From NCBI GenBank assembly GCA_001803565.1, contig MHDQ01000139.1, positions 2,787 to 8,815 on the forward strand: 6,029 nt of DNA. Reading direction: 5' to 3'. The stretch comes from Nitrospinae bacterium RIFCSPLOWO2_12_FULL_45_22. Its GTDB lineage: Bacteria; 2-12-FULL-45-22. Both the position numbers and the translations under genes were made by a program. The number at the start of each line of letters is the position of its first letter. The first letter of the stretch is position 1. The notes beneath the pieces were generated by a model. That model saw only the letters and a program-made list of their open reading frames with translations. It ran no database searches and was not told where the DNA came from. Of the stretch, positions 1 to 5,983 are shown in pieces.

Positions 1-333
1 AGAGGAAAAGCATATAGGGATTAACCCTCACTCTTTCCCGCATTGTGCCACCGTTTGCCCATTGGCCCAAATAGCCCCGTTGTTACCTAGGGCAATGGGG
101 GGTAAGGTGGGTCAGATCATTTCCTGGCCTTCTTGGGCCGTTTTTTGTAGCTTCTTTTCCTGGGTATCGCCGATATATTCCATAATATATCCCCTACTTG
201 GCAATCAAGGGCCTGTATTACCTCCATATTATATAGGGCGGTTATTGTTTCCAATAAAACAGGGTGCGTTACACAAAACTACCCCTAGGATTATACCTAA
301 AAAAATAACGAGCACGAAGATTATATTTTTCCC
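1..333. other. Gene-poor stretch, no defensible gene
   Basis: I see no convincing gene here. The plus-strand frame that opens at TTG 62 runs into the promoter of the next gene and has no family-like motif. On the minus strand, an ATG at 227 opens 36 codons ending at 117 with a very basic tail (PRKRSYKKRPKKARK), but it lacks a good ribosome binding site. An ATG at 183 has AGGGG about 7 bases ahead but gives only 23 codons. A minus-strand TATAAT (295-290) lacks a matching -35 box. A bulged inverted repeat pairs 58-68 with 90-99. A GGCC-loop-GGCC followed by six T (126-146) resembles a weak plus-strand terminator. The stretch may be the far or decayed side of the mobile element next door. Confidence 0.5.
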
Positions 334-362
334 TTGACATGATGTTACTAAAGTATTATAAT
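334..362 (+). promoter_or_regulatory. Consensus sigma-A promoter of the HTH regulator
   Basis: TTGACA at 334-339 and TATAAT at 357-362 are separated by exactly 17 bp, a perfect match to the vegetative sigma-A/sigma-70 consensus. The expected start of transcription is near 369, giving a leader of about 28 bases before the ATG at 397. The spacer contains two short dyads, ACAT-G-ATGT (337-345) and TACT-AA-AGTA (346-355). Such a strong promoter normally needs a repressor, which fits the regulator encoded directly downstream. Confidence 0.85.
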
Positions 363-363
363 T

Positions 364-381
364 TAATTACATTTGTAATTA
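364..381 (+). promoter_or_regulatory. Palindromic operator candidate over the transcription start
   Basis: Perfect inverted repeat TAATTAC-ATTT-GTAATTA with 7-bp arms and a 4-bp centre. It lies immediately downstream of the TATAAT box, so it covers the expected transcription start, where a bound protein would block RNA polymerase. The size and symmetry suit a dimeric XRE-family protein. Autoregulation by the product of the gene at 397 is the natural inference, but binding is not shown by sequence alone; the same bases could form only a weak AT-rich RNA hairpin. Confidence 0.45.
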
Positions 382-396
382 TAAAATGAGGTAACC

Positions 397-888
397 ATGT
401 TCAGTAAAGAAAAGTTAAAAAAGATTAGAACCGAGAAAAGGCTTACCCGGAAGAAACTGGCCGAGATAACAGGTCTCCATTTAATGACCATAGCCTCTTA
501 TGAAGCCGGGACAAGAGAACCTAAAGCGGAACCATTAAGACGGATAGCAAAGGCCTTTAAATTAAGTATGGAAGATTTTTTTGATGATGAGGAAGAACCC
601 ATTGAGGTAAGACCTCTGGAGCCCATAGTAGAGAAGATAAAAGAGGTAGCAGAAAGACGGCGGCTGACCCTGCCCAAGGACATTTATCCCTTGTTCTTGT
701 TCCAGGAGGCCCTAGGGATAGAGGATAATGAGGTATTTGCCCATATCCTATTAGCTTTGGCCAGGGGTAGGATAATAGAGCTTATCCCGATATTTCCTCG
801 TGACATCAAAGAAGGGATGAAGGTCTACCAGGTACCAGAATTAGGTAAAAAGAAGTATTATTCATTCACCATGACACAAAGGGGATAG
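397..888 (+). CDS. XRE-family helix-turn-helix transcriptional regulator
   Basis: This 163-residue protein is probably the regulator of the integrated element. Residues 4-62 form a Cro/C1-type (XRE) DNA-binding domain: helix-turn-helix around residues 17-38 (TRKKLAEITG then LHLMTIASYEAG), followed by the usual EP-x-xx-PLRRIAKAF stretch and the closing SMEDFF at 58-62. An acidic linker (DDEEEP, 63-68) leads to a C-terminal part (about 73-163), charged at first and then more hydrophobic, that I do not recognise; it has no visible S24 peptidase or metallopeptidase motif, so LexA-like self-cleavage is not supported. The start is ATG 397 with GAGGT four bases ahead (388-392). The gene has its own consensus promoter and a palindrome over the start site, suggesting self-control. 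The integrase follows after 99 bp on the same strand and may share the transcript. What it regulates is inference. Confidence 0.85.
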   Translation: MFSKEKLKKIRTEKRLTRKKLAEITGLHLMTIASYEAGTREPKAEPLRRIAKAFKLSMEDFFDDEEEPIEVRPLEPIVEKIKEVAERRRLTLPKDIYPLFLFQEALGIEDNEVFAHILLALARGRIIELIPIFPRDIKEGMKVYQVPELGKKKYYSFTMTQRG

Positions 889-987
889 GGAAGCTAGCCC
901 CGACAAGGGTAGGTTAAACCTTGGTACCTATCTTTCCCCTTTACTCACAAAAGCCAGGGTAAAAACCCTAACCAGGGAGGGATCATC

Positions 988-2112
988 ATGGCCTACCTTA
1001 GAAGCTACCACACCCAAAAAGGTATTAAGTATCTTATCCGTGAAGGCAGCAAAGATATAGCTAACCTGGGATATTGCACCAGAAGGGAAGCAGAAAAGTC
1101 CCTTAAGCAGGTATCCCAGGAGATAGCCAGACAGAAGCTTAACCGTAAATTTCACTTAAGGGATGACAAACTGCTATTTTCTGATTATCTGGATATCTAC
1201 ATTGACAATTATCTAGGCCGGAAAGCCCCTGAGACCAGGATATCAGAGCTTAAGGCCATAGCGAAATTTAAGAATTTATTTGGTCATATACCCCTAGCAG
1301 AATTACAGAAGGCAGACATAGAGCAATATATAAACTGGCGCCTTGCCTACAAAAAGAAAAACGGCGACCCTGTTTCCCCTAAGTCTATCGAGGTAGAATT
1401 AGGCTACCTCAAACTGATACTCAATAAAGCCGTTGACGACGCATATCTAAATGTTTCACCTTATAAACCCAGCATAAAGGCCCCGAAAATAGATAAGCCT
1501 CTCCCCAGGTTCTTAACTGTTCAGGAATGTCAAACCTTGCTGGATACTTGCAGTGCACATCTAAGGTCAATACTTCTCTTAGACGTCCTTACTGGATTAC
1601 GCAAAGGGGAATTGTTACGGCTTAAATTCTCTGAGATAGACTTTGACCGGAAGGTAATAGCAGTAGTATCTGAGCCTAACAGGCACACCAAAAACAGACG
1701 GAGCCGGTTGATTGACCTTCATCCTACAGCATTAGAAGAGTTAAGATTTCTGACCACTAATTGGCCCCACCCATCCCTTAATAAATATCTACCCAGGCAG
1801 AAACATCAAATAGAGTATGTTTTTTGCCATGAGGATGGTAACCCTTTTAAAGAGATAAAGAGGTCCTTTGGCAGAGCAAAAAGAATAGCGGGCTTGGAGG
1901 GGATTAAATTCCATGACCTTAGAAAAACTTTTGTCTCCTGGCTAGCCCAAACAGGCACTCACCCAAAGGTAGCCATGATGCTAGCCGGTCACTCTGATGT
2001 AAAAATAACGATGGATGTCTATACAGGAATAAGCAGGGATGAAATGAAGCAAGCAATAAACAGCTTACCAAGTTTTGATAGCAGCAAAAAATTACGGGTG
2101 ATAAGCGGCTAA
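988..2112 (+). CDS. int: Tyrosine recombinase / phage-type site-specific integrase
   Basis: This 374-residue integrase would insert and excise the mobile element. Domains in order: N-terminal arm-type DNA-binding part (about 1-55, with the YLR...GIKYLIREG strand pattern), SAM-like core-binding domain (about 62-155) and catalytic domain (about 172-360). All catalytic residues are visible: Arg205 in TGLRKGEL, Lys235 in the beta hairpin, His309 and Arg312 in FHDLRKTF, His335 in LAGHSD and the nucleophile Tyr345 in MDVYTG. Length is normal and no frame break is seen, so it is predicted to be active. The start ATG 988 has AGGGAGG seven bases upstream (974-980). The gene points towards the 3' end of the tRNA-Asn gene about 0.5 kb away, the usual layout for a tRNA-integrated element. 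A short dyad AGGTT-A-AACCT (911-921) lies upstream; no clear own promoter was found. Its excision partner (Xis) is not evident. Confidence 0.93.
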   Translation: MAYLRSYHTQKGIKYLIREGSKDIANLGYCTRREAEKSLKQVSQEIARQKLNRKFHLRDDKLLFSDYLDIYIDNYLGRKAPETRISELKAIAKFKNLFGHIPLAELQKADIEQYINWRLAYKKKNGDPVSPKSIEVELGYLKLILNKAVDDAYLNVSPYKPSIKAPKIDKPLPRFLTVQECQTLLDTCSAHLRSILLLDVLTGLRKGELLRLKFSEIDFDRKVIAVVSEPNRHTKNRRSRLIDLHPTALEELRFLTTNWPHPSLNKYLPRQKHQIEYVFCHEDGNPFKEIKRSFGRAKRIAGLEGIKFHDLRKTFVSWLAQTGTHPKVAMMLAGHSDVKITMDVYTGISRDEMKQAINSLPSFDSSKKLRVISG

Positions 2113-2580
2113 AAGAGACCCCAGAGGTATCAGATAGGCAGATCGCTAAAGGACTAGGTATAGGTAGCCACCATACCGTTACAAACGTGAGAGAAGAACT
2201 AGAGACATGTGGGCAGATTGCCCACGTCGAAACGTCTACCGATACCCTAGGCCGGCAGCAACCCCGGCACCGCAATACTATAGCTATTCAGTGGACAGGG
2301 GATTACTCATCCTACTGTGGCAACTGTTAGAAAAGAGTTGGAAGGAAAGGGGCAGGTGTCCAGATTGGACACCTCACAGGGAAAAGACGGTAAAGAGTAT
2401 CCCCGCCAGCGTAATATTCTCATGCCATATCTTCCCCAGGGAGAGATAGCTCAGGATAAATCGTTTGCTGACAAAGAAAGCATAGAAGATATTCTTGATC
2501 TCCCGTCCTGTAAAAAAATTCTATACAACAAGAGGAAAAGGGGACATCCGAGACAATATCACGCCATAGGTACGCCATAA
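2106..2580 (+). pseudogene. Decayed gene with two tandem helix-turn-helix units (ParB-like mobile-element protein remnant)
   Basis: Two reading frames each carry half of a former gene. Frame 3 (open 2082-2330) encodes VSDRQIAKGLGIG, HTVTNVREELE and TDTLGRQQPRHRN; frame 1 (open 2284-2580) encodes GITHPTVATVRKELE then GKDGKEYPRQRN. Translated units 2157-2276 and 2299-2415 align over 39 residues with 19 identities, so they are two copies of one motif: a recognition helix, a charged helix and a (D)T...G...P-R-x-RN strand. Such units resemble the helix-turn-helix segments of ParB-domain proteins on Gram-positive phages and plasmids (recalled resemblance, not searched). Unit 2 lacks the first helix (DRQIA) seen in unit 1, so bases were lost at the junction, shifting the frame. 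There is no ATG, GTG or TTG before unit 1 in its frame and no ParB-nuclease part, so the 5' portion is missing too. The tail to 2580 is unrecognised. Confidence 0.6.
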
Positions 2581-2586
2581 AATGAA

Positions 2587-2616
2587 AAGGGATTCGAGCA
2601 ATTGCCCAAATCCCTT
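2587..2616 (-). terminator. Hairpin terminator, probably bidirectional, behind tRNA-Asn
   Basis: Imperfect 30-bp palindrome: AAGGGATT (2587-2594) pairs with AATCCCTT (2609-2616), and the centre itself contains the palindrome GCAATTGC (2598-2605) on the same axis. On the minus strand it begins 8 bases after the tRNA CCA end and is followed by TTTTCATTTT, so it would end the tRNA-Asn transcript. Read on the plus strand, TTGATTTTATT follows, so it could also stop transcripts coming from the integrase side. Having a tail on both sides suggests a two-way terminator. Confidence 0.65.
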
Positions 2617-2624
2617 GATTTTAT

Positions 2625-2650
2625 TGGCTCCACGGGAGGGACTCGAACCC
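2625..2650 (-). other. Likely attachment site (tRNA-Asn 3' end)
   Basis: The 3' end of the tRNA (T arm, acceptor strand and CCA) faces the plus-strand integrase. Tyrosine recombinases of this class commonly use such a segment as attB, leaving the tRNA intact and a copy of its 3' end at the far boundary. The exact core cannot be set because I found no second copy of these bases in the window. The position is inferred from context only. Confidence 0.35.
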
Positions 2651-2700
2651 CCGACCAAGTGGTTAACAGCCACCCGCTCTGCCGACTGAGCTACCGTGGA
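2625..2700 (-). tRNA. tRNA-Asn (GTT anticodon)
   Basis: This 76-base gene folds as a complete cloverleaf on the minus strand. The acceptor arms TCCACGG and CCGTGGA pair over 7 bp, the discriminator is G and CCA is encoded. The D arm is GCTC/GAGC; the anticodon arm is GGTGG-CTGTTAA-CCACT with GTT at 34-36 (AAC on the plus strand at 2665-2667); the variable loop is TGGTC; the T loop is TTCGAGT. It decodes AAC and AAU as asparagine. It lies 78 bp behind porB on the same strand with no strong terminator between, so some of its transcription may come from the por operon. Its 3' end appears to be the integration site of the element on its left. Confidence 0.97.
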
Positions 2701-2778
2701 ATCCAAGGTATCTTTTCCCAAATTATTCTCTACTGGATACTAGAGGCTACGAATAGGTCAGCTCGTTTAGTTTATTTT

Positions 2779-3741
2779 TTAGCACTGATGACTTTGACTG
2801 TCAAGGTTTTTTTGATCCTCACCACATAGCGCCAAAAGCTTTTCCCACTGGTGATCCGCAGCCTTCTGGAGTTCTTCTAGAATAGCCTGATTCTCTGGCC
2901 GGAAGAGGTGGGCAAACCTTCCCTGGGGCTTCAGGTATTCTACTAGTGGACGCTTATCTTTGGGCTTATAGTTCAGGCGATATACCCCATTCTCTACCTC
3001 ATATAAGGGCCAAAAGCAGGTCTCTACTGCCAGCCTTGCCAGTTCAATGGCACTATCCACCGCGGTGCGCCAACCCCGATGGCAGGGGGCCAAGACATTT
3101 ATGAAACTAGGCCCCTCAACAGCCAGGGCCTTTCGGGTCTTGGTAGTAAGGTCTCGCCAGTGACTGGGTACCGATTGGGCTACATAGGGAATATTATGAG
3201 CAGCAACAATAGCAGTCAGGTCTTTTCGGTGCTGCATCTTTCCAGGGATGACCTGGCCCGCCGGGCTGGTGGTGGTAGATGCACCCAATGGGGTAGAGCT
3301 GGAGCGCTGAATGCCAGTATTCATATAAGCCTCGTTGTTGTAGCAGACATAGAGAAAAGTATGGCCCCGCTCTAGGGCCCCGGATAGGGACTGTAAACCT
3401 ATATCATAGGTACCCCCGTCCCCGCCAAAGGCAATAAATTTTATTTTTTTATCGGCAGGTATTTTCCCCTGTTTCTTTAGCGATCGGTACATGGATTCTA
3501 CACCGGCTATGGTAGCAGCGGCATTCTCAAAGGCACTATGGAACCAGGGTACTCGCCATGAAGTATAGGGATAGATGCTGGTAGCGACTTCCACACACCC
3601 AGTGGCATTAGCCAATACAACTGGGTCTTCAGCCGCTAACAGTATCTGCCTGATAGCAACTGGCGCCCCACAACCGGCACAGAGCCTATGTCCACCCGCT
3701 AATAGCTCTTCTTTCTGCGATAATTCTTTTAAAGTTACCAT
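2779..3741 (-). CDS. porB: Pyruvate:ferredoxin oxidoreductase, beta subunit (TPP-binding)
   Basis: This 320-residue cytoplasmic subunit binds thiamine pyrophosphate and the 4Fe-4S cluster nearest to it in the four-subunit enzyme that makes acetyl-CoA from pyruvate. Cluster ligands are visible as Cys21 and Cys24 (LCAGCG), Cys49 (ATGCVE) and Cys220 (LAPCHRGW). The TPP motif starts at GGDGGTYDIG (106-115) and ends at the paired asparagines of CYNNEAYMNTG (135-136). The length is normal for PorB of the four-subunit type. The start is ATG with AAAGGGG nine bases ahead. It is the last gene of the operon, 20 bp after porA. The final residues (about 300-320) are hydrophilic and look variable. The related 2-ketoisovalerate enzyme (Vor) has the same architecture, so pyruvate is the likely rather than proven substrate. 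Confidence 0.9.
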   Translation of the reverse strand: MVTLKELSQKEELLAGGHRLCAGCGAPVAIRQILLAAEDPVVLANATGCVEVATSIYPYTSWRVPWFHSAFENAAATIAGVESMYRSLKKQGKIPADKKIKFIAFGGDGGTYDIGLQSLSGALERGHTFLYVCYNNEAYMNTGIQRSSSTPLGASTTTSPAGQVIPGKMQHRKDLTAIVAAHNIPYVAQSVPSHWRDLTTKTRKALAVEGPSFINVLAPCHRGWRTAVDSAIELARLAVETCFWPLYEVENGVYRLNYKPKDKRPLVEYLKPQGRFAHLFRPENQAILEELQKAADHQWEKLLALCGEDQKNLDSQSHQC

Positions 3742-3761
3742 CTATTTGAACCCCTTTCTAC

Positions 3762-4943
3762 TTATTCTCTCACGGTTAGATAATCCACCAGTTTGGTTAT
3801 CTGACCATTAGAAGCGATCTTTTGCAATTCTTGATAAACCCTCTCAATATCTTCTAGCCCTAGATCCCTACCGCCTAAACCGTAGATATAATTGATCACT
3901 TTGGGTGGTTTTTTCAGGTCGAATAAGGCTGACCTCACTTCATTAAATACCGGCCCACCTACCGCCCCAAAGGAATCAGACCGGTCTAATACGGCTAATA
4001 CCTTTAGGTTTTTCAGGCTCTCAGCCAGCTCTTCAAGGGGGAAAGGTCTAAATACCCGCAGTTTTAAGAGACCGGCTTTAACACCTTCAGCCCGTAGCTT
4101 ATCCACTACGGCCTGGGCAGTCCCTCCAGCCGACCCTAAAACCAAAATGGCTATCTCAGCATCTTTCAGGCAATATTCCCTAAAGAAGCCATATCCCCTG
4201 CCAGACAGGGCTTTAAACTCTTCAGCTATTTCCAGGATAACTTCTTTGGCATTCTTCATGGCCTCTACCTGTTGGCGTTTATGCTCAGTATAATAATCTT
4301 GCAAGTCTATTGGACCATAAGTCACCGGGTGTTCGGTATCAAGAAGGGGATAATAAGAAACATGCGGCCCAATAAACCTCTGTATTTTTTCGTCATCTAA
4401 AAGTTCCATCCTCTCTATAGAATGGCTAATGATAAAACCATCAAGACAAACCATTACCGGCAGCCGTACCCCACTATACTGCCCGATCCTGATGGCCTGA
4501 ATAAGGTTATCATAAGCCTCCTGGGCATTCTCGGAATAGATTTGAATCCAACCAGAGTCACGGGCCCCCATAGAGTCGCTGTGATCACAATGGATATTTA
4601 GGGGTGCATTCAAAGCCCTATTAACCACGGTCATTACTATGGGCAGCCGGGAGCTCGCAGCTACGTATAGCATCTCCCACATCAGGGCCAGCCCCTGGGA
4701 AGAGGTAGCAGTCATGACCCTTCCACCGGCTGCTGAAGCACCTATACAGGCACTCATAGCACTATGCTCACTCTCTACCGCTACCAACTCACTAGCCACT
4801 AAGCCATCGGCTACAAAATTAGCAAATTCTTGCATAATCTCCGTAGAAGGGGTAATAGGATATGCGGCACATACATCGGGATTTATTTGCCTCATAGCCT
4901 CTGCTATGGCTATGTTCCCGGTCATTGCAACTATTTTACCCAC
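3762..4943 (-). CDS. porA: Pyruvate:ferredoxin oxidoreductase, alpha subunit
   Basis: This 393-residue subunit pairs with PorB to build the active site, binding the pyrimidine side of TPP and the 2-oxoacid. The N-terminal domain carries the family signature YPITPST (28-34), ESEHSA with the expected glutamate (57-62), and ATSSQGLALMWEM (79-91); NRALNAP and HCDHSDSMGARDSGW follow (108-132). A transketolase C-terminal-like domain begins near 260 (AEIAILVLGSAGGT), with LLKLRVFRPFP near 290-305. The start is GTG: AGAGGAGG lies five bases upstream (4956-4949), whereas the in-frame ATG at codon 7 has no such site. It follows porD after an unusually long 128-bp gap containing a hairpin, and precedes porB by 20 bp. 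Substrate preference between pyruvate and branched-chain oxoacids cannot be fixed by eye. Confidence 0.92.
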   Translation of the reverse strand: MGKIVAMTGNIAIAEAMRQINPDVCAAYPITPSTEIMQEFANFVADGLVASELVAVESEHSAMSACIGASAAGGRVMTATSSQGLALMWEMLYVAASSRLPIVMTVVNRALNAPLNIHCDHSDSMGARDSGWIQIYSENAQEAYDNLIQAIRIGQYSGVRLPVMVCLDGFIISHSIERMELLDDEKIQRFIGPHVSYYPLLDTEHPVTYGPIDLQDYYTEHKRQQVEAMKNAKEVILEIAEEFKALSGRGYGFFREYCLKDAEIAILVLGSAGGTAQAVVDKLRAEGVKAGLLKLRVFRPFPLEELAESLKNLKVLAVLDRSDSFGAVGGPVFNEVRSALFDLKKPPKVINYIYGLGGRDLGLEDIERVYQELQKIASNGQITKLVDYLTVRE

Positions 4944-4967
4944 TTTTTCCTCCTCTATATCTTCTCC

Positions 4968-4999
4968 CGGTTAATAGATTGCAATAGATACTATTACCG
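4968..4999 (-). promoter_or_regulatory. Hairpin in the porD-porA gap ahead of the porA ribosome binding site
   Basis: In the 128-bp gap (4944-5071), CGGTTAATAG (4968-4977) pairs with CTATTACCG (4991-4999), a 9-bp stem with one bulged base and a 13-base loop. In the mRNA it lies 11 bases before the AGAGGAGG of porA. There is no T-run after it, so it is unlikely to be a terminator; an RNA processing or stability element, or a protein site, is more plausible. A direct repeat AATAGAT (4973-4979 and 4983-4989) and the palindrome ATTGCAAT (4978-4985) lie in the same stretch. No open frame fills the gap. Confidence 0.45.
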
Positions 5000-5071
5000 A
5001 GGGTTGCTTTAAATGAGGGATTTTTGGTAAGGACAGCCTATAGTCTGGCATCATCGAGAGAGGCAACTAGA

Positions 5072-5371
5072 TCAATATTCAGCAAATTCTGCCTCTTCCA
5101 CCATAGTGATGGCCTGGACTTTCGGTGGACACTCTTTGGCACATATCCCGCAGCCTTTACAATGCTCCAGATCTACACCCACTACTTTACCATCCTCCAC
5201 AATAACGGAAGAATCGGGGCAATAGACCCAGCACAAAAGGCAATGGATACATTTAGCCTCATCCCTAATGGGCCGGAAGCTACGCCACGAGCCGGTTTGA
5301 TATTCTTCGGAATTACCTGCCTCTATGATTAATCCCCCGATAGGGATTTCTTTCCATCCTTTTAGTCTCAC
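5072..5371 (-). CDS. porD: Pyruvate:ferredoxin oxidoreductase, delta subunit (2x4Fe-4S ferredoxin)
   Basis: This 99-residue ferredoxin-like subunit carries electrons from the catalytic PorAB core out to free ferredoxin. Two classic cluster motifs are present: CIHCLLCWVYCP (Cys41, 44, 47, 51) and CKGCGICAKECP (Cys71, 74, 77, 81), each with the Pro after the fourth Cys that marks bacterial 8Fe ferredoxins. The first 40 residues (GWKEIPIGG, then TGSWRSFRPI) are the extension typical of PorD rather than free ferredoxin. The start is GTG in a GTGA overlap with the porC stop, so the two are translationally coupled; AGGAGG lies 10 bases upstream (5387-5382). The stop is TGA and is followed by non-coding sequence. 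The identification as PorD is firm; the exact 2-oxoacid depends on the whole enzyme. Confidence 0.93.
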   Translation of the reverse strand: MRLKGWKEIPIGGLIIEAGNSEEYQTGSWRSFRPIRDEAKCIHCLLCWVYCPDSSVIVEDGKVVGVDLEHCKGCGICAKECPPKVQAITMVEEAEFAEY

Positions 5372-5940
5372 CCTTCCTGAACCTCCTGATAAGCCCTCTC
5401 AATACCTTTAATATTGGCCTCTATCACTTTAGGATTAAATTTCTTGCTGAAGTTTTTCCTGACCTGCTCTAACAAGGCATCAATGCCCACCTCATTAGTA
5501 GCCCTGGCCAGCGCCCCTAGCATAGGCGTATTAGGCATAGGCCGGCCCAATGTTTCTATTGAAATCTTAGTAGCATCTACGGTATATACCTTACGCCGCC
5601 CCGCCTTTAATCTCTTTCGCATTTCGTCTGCCGATTTGGGGGTATTGATAATAACGATCCCATCCTCCGGCACCCCTTCAAGAATATCTACTACCCCGAT
5701 TAAGGTTGGGTCTACCACAATCACCACCTTAGGGTGGGTAACCTGACAGTGTATGGTCAGCAGATGATCACTGATACGGTTATAGGCTTTAACGGGTGCC
5801 CCCATCCTTTCTGGACCATATTCTGGAAAGGCTTGCACATACTTACCATTTCCTAACATAGTTTCAGCAAGGAGTTTAGCAGCCGTAACTGTCCCTTGAC
5901 CACCCCGGCCATGCCACCTAAACTCCATAAAATCAGTCAT
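5368..5940 (-). CDS. porC: Pyruvate:ferredoxin oxidoreductase, gamma subunit
   Basis: This 190-residue gamma subunit is required for assembly and activity of the four-subunit enzyme and belongs to the pyruvate/ketoisovalerate oxidoreductase gamma family. The signature RWHGRGGQG is at 8-16, followed by AAKLLAE, then AFPEYGPERMGAPV (37-50), which is highly typical of the family, and VVIVVDPTLI in the central sheet. NTPMLGALAR lies near 137-146. Length matches the family. The start is ATG 5940 with GGGGAG six bases upstream (5952-5947); the next ATG, at codon 5, has no comparable site. It is the first gene of the visible operon, and its TGA overlaps the porD GTG by 4 bp. An inverted repeat and a TATAAT lie 44-87 bp upstream of the start. 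Confidence 0.92.
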   Translation of the reverse strand: MTDFMEFRWHGRGGQGTVTAAKLLAETMLGNGKYVQAFPEYGPERMGAPVKAYNRISDHLLTIHCQVTHPKVVIVVDPTLIGVVDILEGVPEDGIVIINTPKSADEMRKRLKAGRRKVYTVDATKISIETLGRPMPNTPMLGALARATNEVGIDALLEQVRKNFSKKFNPKVIEANIKGIERAYQEVQEG

Positions 5941-5983
5941 TAATCTCTCCCCTTTACTCTTTGTCCTTAATTTCCGCTGAAAA

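Noticed and set aside
1-10. AGAGGAAAAG occurs at 1-10 and again at 2531-2540, a possible element-end direct repeat
   Set aside because: Ten purine-rich bases with no extension to the right and an unseen left side. It does not include the tRNA 3' end, so it is treated as chance.
62-72. TTGGCCCAAAT resembles TTGCCCAAAT at 2602-2611 next to the tRNA, a possible second attachment site
   Set aside because: The match is about ten bases with an inserted base and does not extend into tRNA sequence.
62-337. 91-codon plus-strand frame beginning with TTG
   Set aside because: It has no ribosome binding site, its composition is not protein-like (proline and aromatic runs), and its end overlaps the -35 box of the regulator promoter.
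956-969. AGGGT-AAAA-ACCCT hairpin between the regulator and the integrase as a terminator
   Set aside because: It has only five base pairs and no T-run on the plus strand, and it sits next to the integrase ribosome binding site. Termination there is not supported.
2521-2829. Protein-length frames across 2521-2721 (minus) and 2602-2829 (plus)
   Set aside because: Both run through the tRNA-Asn gene, which explains their sequence; neither has independent support.
3892-4293. Long plus-strand frame opposite porA, with similar ones opposite porB and porC
   Set aside because: These are antisense shadows of strongly conserved coding sequence, without ribosome binding sites or recognisable domains.
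4950-4984. TTGCAA (4984-4979), 17 bp, GATATA (4961-4956) as an internal promoter for porA
   Set aside because: The start site would fall inside the porA ribosome binding site, leaving almost no leader, and both boxes deviate from consensus.
5020-5074. Read-through of the porD TGA as selenocysteine
   Set aside because: The downstream frame shows no family-like sequence and contains a second in-frame TGA and then TAA. PorD is already full length with both cluster motifs.
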